From NCBI GenBank assembly GCA_016704345.1, contig JADJAH010000038.1, positions 372,001 through 436,000 on the forward strand: a stretch of DNA of 64,000 bases, in the 5' to 3' direction. The first letter of the stretch is position 1. Every line of letters begins with the position of its first letter. The stretch is from Ignavibacteria bacterium (GTDB lineage Bacteria > Bacteroidota > Ignavibacteria > Tepidaquicellales > Tepidaquicellaceae). Position numbers and translations under genes: made by a program. The notes under the pieces were generated by a model. That model was given only the letters and a program-made list of their open reading frames with translations, was not told where the DNA came from and made no database searches. Shown here one piece after another: positions 38,357 to 46,077 of this stretch.

Positions 38357-38400
38357 ATCTTGAGGTTTCTCCCCAAAGATCTTGAGGTTTCTCCCCAAAG
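38357..38400. repeat. Two tandem 22-bp units between korA and the TonB receptor gene
   Basis: Two identical 22-base copies beginning ATCTTGAGG and ending CCCCAAAG. On the minus strand each copy can fold TTGGGG-AGAAA-CCTCAA, giving two small hairpins right after the TonB receptor stop. They may act as a weak terminator or RNA 3' protection; no T tract follows. Confidence 0.8.
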
Positions 38401-38408
38401 CCTCCAAA

Positions 38409-40703
38409 TCAAAAAATTGCATTTATTCCGATCGTGGGCAAAGTTCCTATGCTTTCATTAGCTTCGATCTGTCCGGTGAATTTGTTCCATGTGTATCCGG
38501 AGATATTCTTTTTACCGTAAATGTTTTGGATATCAATATATGTTATGAGTGTCCATGAAGAAAAATTCCAGCGCTTATCTGCGCGCAGGTCAAGACTGTT
38601 GTACACAGGAAGAAATTCTGAGTTGTACTGACTCACAAGTTGTGTACCGTCAACCGGGTTAATTGGAGTGTATGGCCTTCCTCCAACAAGTCTGAACTTA
38701 CCCGAGATCTCCCACTCCTTTCCAAGCCGGTAGCCACCGAGAATTGTGAAAATGTATCTGTTGTTAAAACTGCTATTTCGCTCCACACCGTCCAGTGCCT
38801 TGTACTTTGCATCAAATAAGGAAAGATTGATAAGACCATAGTAATTTGTTGTCAATGCTTTCTGAATGTACAACTCAATACCTTGTGAATAGCCGGTTCC
38901 TTTTGAAATAAGCGGTTCAATTCCAAAGTCTTGTGATTGCTCAAAGTCTCCGCATGTATTTGCAAGAACAATGAATGGCCTAATGGTACTTGCAGGGTAA
39001 TCTGAATAGTCTTTGTAATATCCTTCAAGCGTAACTCTGAGATCACTCGCAAACAAATACTCTATACCCGCTACATAATGATCAGCTCTTATCTCATTGA
39101 GTTGCTTATTTTCAGGATATCCTGAAAGCCATATCATAGAAGGTGATTGATAATAGATGCCGTATCCTAAACTGAAGTTAAGTTTCGGCGTCGCATTGTA
39201 GATCAACGAAGCTCTTGGAGAGAAGTAATTCTTATTATCAATTGCTCCCAGATAATCATAACGGGCACCGAGGTTGATGCGGAAGTTGTTTAAGAAAACA
39301 TGTGAGAGCTGTGCATAACCGAATGCCTTCTGCGTATTGATGTCTCTGTTGGAATTCAGTTCAGGAAGAATGTATCTTTGACCTGAGTTGTCATCAACAA
39401 AATATGTAGTATCAGTTTGTCTGTATAAGTCGGCATTTGAATTAACGAAAGTCATTCCCATACCTGTCTCAAGCTGTACGAGCCCGGACGGGTTTAAGAT
39501 ATATTCTGCTTTTAGTGTAGTGTTACCTTCTTTTGAGATGTTTGAGAAGATTTCAGTGAAAGTTGAATCCCTTCCCGAATAATCAAAATTTGAAAATGTC
39601 CTTCCAAGATTAAACTTCAGCACAGACTTTTTTGAAAGTATTGTCCTGAATTCATAAGTGTTGACGTATCCGTTCTGATTATTTTTTAGAACACTTTCAT
39701 TATCTTGGCGGTCTTCTTCTTCATCATTGTTGAATGTAACTTTGTCCAAGTTACCCCACAGATTAACTGTCAGAGAATTCCTGTCGCTGAAATCATACGC
39801 ACCTTTGAACTGTGCGGAAGTATATTCGGGGACAAACCCGAATCCCGCCGCGTTGAAAATCAGATCAAGATAACTTCGGTTGACCGCGAACAGCCACGAG
39901 CCTTTTCTCTTGCTTCCGAAGGGACCTTCGAGTACGGCGCCGAGGCCTGTTGCACTTAGATTTATGTCGGCAAGAAAATCATCCCGGTTTCCGTCCCGCA
40001 GTCTTATATCCAGTACTGATGATAGCTTGTCTCCGTACTTCGCAGGAAAGGCGCCACTGATGAAATCAACTTCGTTGATGAAGTCTAATTCAAGTATGCT
40101 AACGGGACCGCCTGTCGAGCCCTGCGATCCGAAGTGATTGATGTTTGGTACAACAGCGTTATCCACAAGAAATAAATTCTCGGTCGGTGCTCCGCCCCTT
40201 ACTATCAAGTCGTTTCTGCCACCGTTGACGAAGGATACCCCGGGAAGTGTTTGCAACACTCTGCCAACATCTTCAAATCCGCCGGGACTTCTTCTTATTT
40301 CTTCATATCGAAGTGACTTAATTGAGTTAACAACATCATTTGGCTTGACGAATCGGTTTTCTTCAACTGAGATCTCTTCCGTGCTTACTATGCTCATCTC
40401 AATCCGCAAATCAGTAGGTTCGCCTGACACAACTACAATATTATCTATCAGCAAAGTATTGTATCCAACAAGATTCAGTCTGATTGAATATTCCCCAACT
40501 TCCACATCGGTGATACTGAAGAACCCGTCTGCTTTTGTCTTTGATCCCGCTATAATTGATTCATCATTTATTACAGCTACGGCAACTTTGGCAATCGGCA
40601 AACCGGTTGCTTCGTCCGTGACTCTGCCGGTAATGTTGCTTGTTTGTTGAGAATAAGTGTTAGTGCAAGTTAATATGAACAAGAGTGCTATAACTATCTT
40701 CAT
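38409..40703 (-). CDS. TonB-dependent outer-membrane receptor with carboxypeptidase-regulatory-like N-terminal domain
   Basis: Outer-membrane transporter. Signal peptide at 1-19 (...NTYSQQ), then a carboxypeptidase-D-like domain (~22-105, starting ITGRVTDEATGLPIA), a plug domain (~115-235: GFEDVGRVLQTLPGVSFVNGGRNDLIVRGGAPTEN, with SVLDIRLRDG) and a beta-barrel ending in aromatic IGINAIF. 764 residues, complete. The substrate cannot be read from the sequence. The domain layout is typical of Bacteroidota but there is no SusD partner here, so a SUS-type locus is not supported. Confidence 0.92.
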   Translation of the reverse strand: MKIVIALLFILTCTNTYSQQTSNITGRVTDEATGLPIAKVAVAVINDESIIAGSKTKADGFFSITDVEVGEYSIRLNLVGYNTLLIDNIVVVSGEPTDLRIEMSIVSTEEISVEENRFVKPNDVVNSIKSLRYEEIRRSPGGFEDVGRVLQTLPGVSFVNGGRNDLIVRGGAPTENLFLVDNAVVPNINHFGSQGSTGGPVSILELDFINEVDFISGAFPAKYGDKLSSVLDIRLRDGNRDDFLADINLSATGLGAVLEGPFGSKRKGSWLFAVNRSYLDLIFNAAGFGFVPEYTSAQFKGAYDFSDRNSLTVNLWGNLDKVTFNNDEEEDRQDNESVLKNNQNGYVNTYEFRTILSKKSVLKFNLGRTFSNFDYSGRDSTFTEIFSNISKEGNTTLKAEYILNPSGLVQLETGMGMTFVNSNADLYRQTDTTYFVDDNSGQRYILPELNSNRDINTQKAFGYAQLSHVFLNNFRINLGARYDYLGAIDNKNYFSPRASLIYNATPKLNFSLGYGIYYQSPSMIWLSGYPENKQLNEIRADHYVAGIEYLFASDLRVTLEGYYKDYSDYPASTIRPFIVLANTCGDFEQSQDFGIEPLISKGTGYSQGIELYIQKALTTNYYGLINLSLFDAKYKALDGVERNSSFNNRYIFTILGGYRLGKEWEISGKFRLVGGRPYTPINPVDGTQLVSQYNSEFLPVYNSLDLRADKRWNFSSWTLITYIDIQNIYGKKNISGYTWNKFTGQIEANESIGTLPTIGINAIF

Positions 40704-40786
40704 CGATTAATTGTGATTAATTGTTGCATAAAGAATGATTTGTAAGTAAGAAAAAGTTCCACGTTATTTAATATCTCTCACGGTTA

Positions 40787-43700
40787 TCAATATCCAAGAT
40801 TTGGAGAAAGCCATTTCTCAACAATGTCAATAGATACTCCCTTTCTAGCAGCATAATCTTCCGCCTGATCTTTCGCGATCTTACCTATTCCAAAGTATCG
40901 CGAGTCTTTATGAGCGAAGTAGAGTCCGCTAACTGCTGCCGCAGGATACATTGCAAGACTTTCCGTAAGTTTGATGCCGGTATTGTTTTCAGCATCTAAC
41001 AAAGAGAACAGAGTTATCTTTTCCGTATGATCAGGGCAGGCAGGATATCCGGGGGCAGGTCTGATTCCGATATAACTTTCTTTGATCAGATCATCATTTG
41101 TGAGTGACTCATTCTTAGAATAACCCCAAAGCTCTGTTCTGACTTTCTTATGCATAAGCTCGGCAAATGCTTCAGCAAGGCGGTCTGCCAATGATTGAAG
41201 CATTATTTTATTGTAATCATCGTTGTCTTTCTGGAATCTCTCAAGATGTTCTTCAATGCCGATGCCGGTTGTAACTGCAAATCCGCCAACATAATCATGA
41301 AGCCCTGTTTCCTTCGGAGCAACAAAATCAGACAGCGACATATACGAAACTCCCTTTGATCTTTCACGCTGCTGTCTGAGCATGTTGATTGTCTTGTGCG
41401 GAGACTTCCTTGAATCGTCGAGATAGATCTCAATATCATCGCCGTTAGAGTTAGCATTCCATATTCCGATTACACCGTTAGCCTTAAGCCACTTTTCTTC
41501 TATTATCTTTTTCAGCATTGCTTGTGCATCAATGAAAAGATTTCTTGCCTGTTCACCAACAATCGCGTCCTCCAAAATTTCAGGATACTTTCCGGCAAGC
41601 TCCCACGTCCTGAAGAACGGAGTCCAGTCAATGTATTGAGATATCTCAAGCAATGAATAATCTTCGAATCTTTCCACTCCTATAAGAGAAGGTTTATAAA
41701 TGTCTTCCTGCTTCCATTCAATTTTGAATTTGTTATTCTTAGCTTCTTCAATTGAAACAAACTTCACTTCTTCTTTGCTCTTAGCATGATGTTCACGCAA
41801 GCGATCGTACTCAATCTTGATTTCATTTGTGAACTTTAAATGATTGTCTCCAAGCAGATTGCCTACAACCGGAACAGATCTTGATGCGTCAAGGACGTGA
41901 ATAGTCTGACCGCTCTTGTAGTTCTGTTCGATCTTGACGGCAGTGTGAAGTTTTGAAGTTGTAGCACCCCCGATCAGAAGCGGTATGCTGAATCCTTCAC
42001 GTTCCATTTCTTTTGCGACATGAACCATCTCATCAAGTGATGGCGTGATCAGTCCGCTTAAGCCTATCACATTTACATTTTCTTTTCTTGCGGTTTCGAG
42101 GATCTTCTCGCTGGGAACCATCACACCAAGATCAACCACGTCATAATTGTTACAGCCAAGAACAACGCCGACAATATTCTTTCCGATATCGTGTACATCA
42201 CCCTTAACAGTTGCCAGTAATATTTTTCCTTTTGGCTTTGCTCCCTCTTCCTTTTCAGCTTCTATGTATGGTAGAAGATAGGCAACGGCCTTCTTCATGA
42301 CACGTGCGCTCTTCACAACCTGCGGAAGGAACATCTTTCCTTCTCCGAACAGATCGCCGACAACATTCATTCCGTCCATCAGTGGGCCTTCAATAACGTG
42401 TATTGGCTTAGGGAAAAGCTTTCGTGCTTCCTCGGTATCTACTTCGATAAAATCAGTTATGCCTTTGACAAGCGAATGAGTCAGTCTCTCTTTCACTCCA
42501 AGCTTTCTCCACGCATCATCTTTGACAATTTCCTTCCCGTCGCCTTTGACTGTTTCGGCTAATTCAACAAGGCGCTCAGTTGCATCTTGCCTTCTGTTAA
42601 GCAATACATCTTCTACCCTTAATAAAAGCTCCTTGTCTATCTCTTCGTAAACTTCAATCATTCCGGGATTTACAATGCCCATGTCCATGCCCGCATTTAT
42701 TGCATGATAAAGAAACGCGGAGTGCATTGCTTCCCGCACTTTGTTGTTGCCTCTGAATGAGAATGAAATATTGCTCACTCCTCCGCTTACCTGAGCTCCG
42801 GGAAGATTCTGTTTTATCCACTTTGCAGCATTGATATAATCAACAGCATAGTTATTATGTTCATCAATTCCTGTTGCTACGGTAAGAATATTAGGATCAA
42901 AGATAATGTCGTGGGGGTCGAAGCCGACTTCTCTAGTAAGTATGTCATAAGCGCGTTTGCAGATCTCGATCTTCCTTTCTAAACTGTCTGCCTGACCTTT
43001 CTCATCAAATGCCATTACAATCACAGCTGCTCCATACATCCTTACTTTATGAGCATATTCTTTAAACTTTTCCTCTCCTTCTTTCAGTGAAATGGAATTT
43101 ACAACTGCTTTACCCTGAACGCATTTCAGACCTGCTTCAATGACTGACCATTTTGAAGAATCAATCATAATTGGAAGCCTTGCTATATCAGGCTCGGATG
43201 CAATAAGATGAAGGAACCTTGTCATCGCCTCTTCAGAATCAAGCATGCCTTCATCCATATTTACATCAATCATCTGTGCTCCACCTTCTACCTGATCACG
43301 CGCTATGGAGAGAGCTTCCTCAAACTTTCCGTCTTTTATCATCTTCTTGAACTTTGCCGAGCCGGTAACGTTCGTTCTCTCGCCAACATTAATAAAATTG
43401 CTTCCCTTAAAAACTGCCAACGGCTCGAGCCCGCTGTAATGCGGAAACTGCTCAACCTCTGCAGGAACCCTTGGACTGTATTTCTTTGCAACATCGGCAA
43501 TGGCTTTTATATGTTCCGGTGTAGTGCCGCAACATCCGCCAACAATGTTAAGCAACCCTTCTCGCAAATATTCTTCTATCTGAGATGCTGTAGATTGCGG
43601 TGTCTCATCATACTCTCCGAAAGCATTCGGCAGTCCGGCATTCGGGTGAGCACTAATAAGCAACTCCGTCTTTTCAGATATATCGGAAATGTGAGGACGA

Positions 43701-44449
43701 AGCTGCTTTGCTCCGAGAGCGCAGTTGAATCCTATGCTGAGCAAGTCCATGTGTGACATCGAGTAAAGAAAAGCTTCAACTGTTTGTCCCGAGAGAGTTC
43801 TTCCGCTTGCATCGGTTATAGTTCCTGACACCATTACAGGCACAACTTTTCCCGTATCATCAAACAGCTTCTGAATAGCAAACAATGCAGCCTTTGCATT
43901 AAGGGTATCAAAAATTGTTTCAACAAGAAGTATGTCCGAACCGCCGTCTATCAATCCTCTTGCCTGTTCGTAATATGCATCGGCAAGCTGATCGAAAGAT
44001 GTTGCCCTGAATCCGGGATCATTCACATCCGGAGAAAGAGATGCAGTTCGGTTTGTCGGCCCCATAGAACCCGCTACAAATCTGGGCTTTGACGGATCTT
44101 TCTTCGCAAATTCTTCTGCTACTTCTTTTGCGATCCTTGCAGACTGAAGATTCATTTCATAGACTATGTGTTCCAGCCGGTAATCTGCCTGCGCAATGCT
44201 TGTGCTGCTGAATGTGTTGGTCTCGGCAATATCTGCACCCGCTTCAAAATATTTCGAATGTATTTCTTTTATAATGTCGGGTCGAGTCAGTGAAAGCAGA
44301 TCATTATTGCCTTTCAGTGGATGCGGATGATCTTTGAATCTCTCTCCGCGGAAATCAGGTTCCTCAAGTTTGTATCTTTGTATCATAGTCCCCATAGCTC
44401 CGTCGAGTATGAGGATTCTGTGTTTCAACAAGTTTCGTATGTTGTTCAT
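40787..44449 (-). CDS. metH: Cobalamin-dependent methionine synthase
   Basis: Transfers a methyl group from 5-methyl-THF to homocysteine through B12. Four domains in order: homocysteine-binding with zinc ligands Cys243, Cys306 and Cys307; pterin-binding (FINVGERTNVTGSAKF, then SWxx-type ISLKEGEEKF region); B12 cap and Rossmann with D751-V-H753-D-I-G756 (His753 is the cobalt ligand); AdoMet-binding activation domain (IGIRPAPGYPACPDHTEK). 1,220 residues from ATG 44449. The frame is open a further 52 codons upstream, but those codons are translated palindromic repeat and are not part of the protein. A SAM-I riboswitch at 45832-45943 is the likely controller. Confidence 0.97.
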   Translation of the reverse strand: MNNIRNLLKHRILILDGAMGTMIQRYKLEEPDFRGERFKDHPHPLKGNNDLLSLTRPDIIKEIHSKYFEAGADIAETNTFSSTSIAQADYRLEHIVYEMNLQSARIAKEVAEEFAKKDPSKPRFVAGSMGPTNRTASLSPDVNDPGFRATSFDQLADAYYEQARGLIDGGSDILLVETIFDTLNAKAALFAIQKLFDDTGKVVPVMVSGTITDASGRTLSGQTVEAFLYSMSHMDLLSIGFNCALGAKQLRPHISDISEKTELLISAHPNAGLPNAFGEYDETPQSTASQIEEYLREGLLNIVGGCCGTTPEHIKAIADVAKKYSPRVPAEVEQFPHYSGLEPLAVFKGSNFINVGERTNVTGSAKFKKMIKDGKFEEALSIARDQVEGGAQMIDVNMDEGMLDSEEAMTRFLHLIASEPDIARLPIMIDSSKWSVIEAGLKCVQGKAVVNSISLKEGEEKFKEYAHKVRMYGAAVIVMAFDEKGQADSLERKIEICKRAYDILTREVGFDPHDIIFDPNILTVATGIDEHNNYAVDYINAAKWIKQNLPGAQVSGGVSNISFSFRGNNKVREAMHSAFLYHAINAGMDMGIVNPGMIEVYEEIDKELLLRVEDVLLNRRQDATERLVELAETVKGDGKEIVKDDAWRKLGVKERLTHSLVKGITDFIEVDTEEARKLFPKPIHVIEGPLMDGMNVVGDLFGEGKMFLPQVVKSARVMKKAVAYLLPYIEAEKEEGAKPKGKILLATVKGDVHDIGKNIVGVVLGCNNYDVVDLGVMVPSEKILETARKENVNVIGLSGLITPSLDEMVHVAKEMEREGFSIPLLIGGATTSKLHTAVKIEQNYKSGQTIHVLDASRSVPVVGNLLGDNHLKFTNEIKIEYDRLREHHAKSKEEVKFVSIEEAKNNKFKIEWKQEDIYKPSLIGVERFEDYSLLEISQYIDWTPFFRTWELAGKYPEILEDAIVGEQARNLFIDAQAMLKKIIEEKWLKANGVIGIWNANSNGDDIEIYLDDSRKSPHKTINMLRQQRERSKGVSYMSLSDFVAPKETGLHDYVGGFAVTTGIGIEEHLERFQKDNDDYNKIMLQSLADRLAEAFAELMHKKVRTELWGYSKNESLTNDDLIKESYIGIRPAPGYPACPDHTEKITLFSLLDAENNTGIKLTESLAMYPAAAVSGLYFAHKDSRYFGIGKIAKDQAEDYAARKGVSIDIVEKWLSPNLGY

Positions 44450-44495
44450 TTGTGTTGTTATAATCTTTTTTGTTTTATCAACCTTCGGTAATGGT

Positions 44496-44566
44496 GCAAT
44501 TGATTTCAGTCGGCTTTTCTTTACACCCTCACCCTTAATCCCTCTCCCTGAGGGAGAGGGAGATTG
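44496..44566 (+). repeat. Palindromic dispersed repeat, copy R1
   Basis: Composed of a GCAATTGATTTCAG lead, a C/T-rich link with CACCCTCACCC, and a perfect 21-base palindromic core CCCTCTCCC-TGA-GGGAGAGGG (44540-44560). The 52 bases ending at AGATTG are identical to copy R5. It lies 47 bases ahead of the metH start. Confidence 0.9.
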
Positions 44567-44676
44567 CAAAAGATTTTCCAGGTCCAAACCCTTCCAATAC
44601 TCCATACCAGCTGCCTATTCGTGAGTGAGAGGGAATCTGGCAATGTAATTATAATTCCAAACACCTCTTAGTCATA

Positions 44677-44716
44677 CCCCTCTCCCTCAGGGAGAGAGCT
44701 GGGGTGAGGGTGAAAT
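44677..44716 (-). repeat. Palindromic dispersed repeat, copy R2 (inverted)
   Basis: CCCCTCTCCCTCAGGGAGAG core, followed by GGGGTGAGGGTG, the reverse complement of the CACCCTCACCC box, so this copy is in the opposite orientation to R1, R4 and R5. Confidence 0.85.
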
Positions 44717-44739
44717 TTAGATCAACCCAACTCTTCTTC

Positions 44740-44837
44740 TCACCCTCCTTAAATCCTTTCCTCAGAGGGAGATAACTGCCCGCAGTCAGCTAATCTATTG
44801 AAGTCTCTGCAGGCGGGAGATGGGGTGAAGGTGAAAA
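44740..44837. repeat. Palindromic dispersed repeat, copy R3 (composite, self-inverted)
   Basis: Left end CACCCTCCTTAAATCC and CCTCAGAGGGAGA; right end GGGAGATGGGGTGAAGGTG is the inverted counterpart. The interior has CCCGCAG / CTGCAGGCGGG as a further inverted pair, so the whole element could fold into one ~95-base hairpin. Confidence 0.75.
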
Positions 44838-44891
44838 ATATCAAAGCAATTGTTGTTGAATTTCCTTACTGCTTTTTATGTTCTTGATTCT

Positions 44892-45257
44892 TCAATTCAC
44901 TAAAGCATCATTCGATTGTTCTGCAATTATTCCTTTCAAGATTTTAATTACTTTCTCTTGATCTTTCAAAACATCATCATCTCTAATCCTTACTACTCGT
45001 AATTCTCGGTTACTCAAATTATCATCTCTTGAAACATCTCTTTCCTGATTCTCTTTAGTGAAGTGCACAGGGCCGTCAACTTCAATTACAAGTTTGCATT
45101 CATGGCAATAAAAGTCAACAAAGGACCCGTCGATTGGATGCTGCCTTCTGAATTTCTTACCATCGAGCTTTCTGTTTCGCAACAACCCCCATAAAATTTT
45201 TTCTGCGCGTGTTTGGTTTCTTCTTAACTCTCTTGCTCTTTCAGTACGATTCTTCAT
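44892..45257 (-). CDS. DUF559 (Vsr-like) endonuclease-domain protein
   Basis: A 121-residue small protein of the DUF559 family, which is related to the very-short-patch-repair/restriction-endonuclease fold. N-terminal ARELRRNQTRAEKILWGLLRNRKL (~8-31), FRRQHPIDGSFVDFYCHECKLVIEVDG (~37-62) with the acidic D48 and E59/D61 expected at a metal site, and a C-terminal RVVRIRDDDVLKDQEKVI. DNA cleavage is suggested by fold only. Flanked by repeat copies R1-R3 on one side and R4-R5 on the other, and placed between the SAM riboswitch and metH on the same strand. A lone TAAATTTG (minus strand) about 20 bases upstream is a weak promoter candidate. Confidence 0.88.
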   Translation of the reverse strand: MKNRTERARELRRNQTRAEKILWGLLRNRKLDGKKFRRQHPIDGSFVDFYCHECKLVIEVDGPVHFTKENQERDVSRDDNLSNRELRVVRIRDDDVLKDQEKVIKILKGIIAEQSNDALVN

Positions 45258-45413
45258 TTTTCAATCAGTTCAAATTTACGGAACAAACTAGTTGAAAACA
45301 TCAAATACCTCAAATAGAAAGTATCAGATTTGTGAAACGACTTTAAAGAACTTGAGCTCAGCCGGCATTTCGACTCAGTCTCAACTTTAACTCCCCTCCA
45401 TCTGGGGTAGGTC

Positions 45414-45498
45414 GCAATTGATTTCAGCCTGCTTTTTCTTTACACCCTCACGGGGGGAGGGGTGGCAAAGTGGTTATCCCTCCCTGAGGGAGAGGGGA
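45414..45498 (+). repeat. Palindromic dispersed repeat, copy R4
   Basis: Begins GCAATTGATTTCAGCCTGC, then TTTACACCCTCAC and, after ~28 bases of G-rich insertion, the core CCCTCCCTGAGGGAGAGGGG (45478-45497). Same orientation as R1. CTCCCCTCCATCTGGGG just before it (45391-45407) looks like a degraded further copy. Confidence 0.85.
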
Positions 45499-45536
45499 TG
45501 CAAATGTATAATTTACCTGCCCCGGGGGGGGAAGGC

Positions 45537-45607
45537 GCAATTTTTTTCAGCCTGCTTTTTCTTTACACCCTCACCCTTAATCCCTCTCCCTGAGGGAGAG
45601 GGAGATT
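45537..45607 (+). repeat. Palindromic dispersed repeat, copy R5
   Basis: GCAATTTTTTTCAGCCTGC lead, CACCCTCACCC box and a perfect palindromic core CCCTCTCCC-TGA-GGGAGAGGG at 45582-45602. 52 bases identical to R1. Beyond it, 45610-45750 contains only a faint extra fragment (CCTCTCTCACTTGTGGAGAAGG). Confidence 0.9.
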
Positions 45608-45752
45608 GAACAAAGTATTTTAGATTAATATACACTTCAAAGCCTCTCTCACTTGTGGAGAAGGAGAATGAAAATGATTTTTTGTAGATTCAAATCCTTC
45701 AAACTAATCCACTAATTCTCTTGTATAATGGGCTAGGGTAATAGTTTAAAGC

Positions 45753-45788
45753 AAAAAAAAAATCCCTTCACATAAGCCGGAAGAGATT
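45753..45788 (-). terminator. Terminator of the SAM riboswitch expression platform
   Basis: On the minus strand: AATCTCTTC (45788-45780), 10-base loop, GAAGGGATT (45769-45761), then a T10 tract (45762-45753). The 5' arm ATCTCTTC is perfectly complementary to GAAGAGAT in the 3' part of the aptamer (45844-45837), which forms the alternative antiterminator. This is the OFF state when SAM is bound. Confidence 0.93.
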
Positions 45789-45831
45789 TAATATTCTTGT
45801 TTGAAAAAGCCGCTGCAATATTTAATCTTCC

Positions 45832-45943
45832 AACTCATCTCTTCCCTGATTTCTCAGAGATAGGAATTAGCACCTTTCCATTGTATTAAGGACGGTTGCC
45901 AAGGTATCACAGGGCCTAATCCCTCCACCTTTCTCCATAAGTC
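45832..45943 (-). promoter_or_regulatory. SAM-I (S-box) riboswitch aptamer
   Basis: Minus strand. P1 5' strand GACTTAT (45943-45937) pairs with ATGAGTT (45838-45832). Between them are the conserved S-box blocks: GGAGAAAGGTGGAGGGA, GGCCC (P2 and pseudoknot), GATACCTTGGCAACC (the CCnnGGCAACC signature), GGAAAGGTGCTAATTCC (P3), then the P4 hairpin and GAAGAGATGAG. All are in the family order and spacing. S-box aptamers bind S-adenosylmethionine and shut off methionine genes. The only methionine gene downstream on this strand is metH, 1.4 kb away beyond the DUF559/repeat island. Confidence 0.96.
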
Positions 45944-45967
45944 AGAACTTGTAAGAACATTTGAGTG

Positions 45968-45998
45968 CAAATATACACTCAATGATCTGCAAATACAA
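45968..45998 (-). promoter_or_regulatory. Bacteroidetes-type promoter of the riboswitch transcript
   Basis: On the minus strand: TTG (45998-45996), 20-base spacer, TATATTTG (45975-45968). A start near 45962 would put about 18 bases before the aptamer. Confidence 0.72.
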
Positions 45999-46077
45999 TT
46001 TGAATTATCTGTCACTTTTTTCCGGAAGAATGACGAACATCGAAACTTCTCTGAGAAATCCAATACGATATAACACG

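Noticed and set aside
38409..40703. SusC-type receptor of a polysaccharide utilisation locus
   Set aside because: The domain order fits a general TonB receptor, and there is no SusD homologue or carbohydrate gene beside it.
44496..45607. CRISPR array
   Set aside because: Repeats are few, differ in orientation and spacing, and one contains a gene between copies; no cas genes.
45418..45609. Open frame of 63 codons within the repeat island
   Set aside because: It consists of repeat copies R4 and R5 translated in frame; no protein family, no Shine-Dalgarno.
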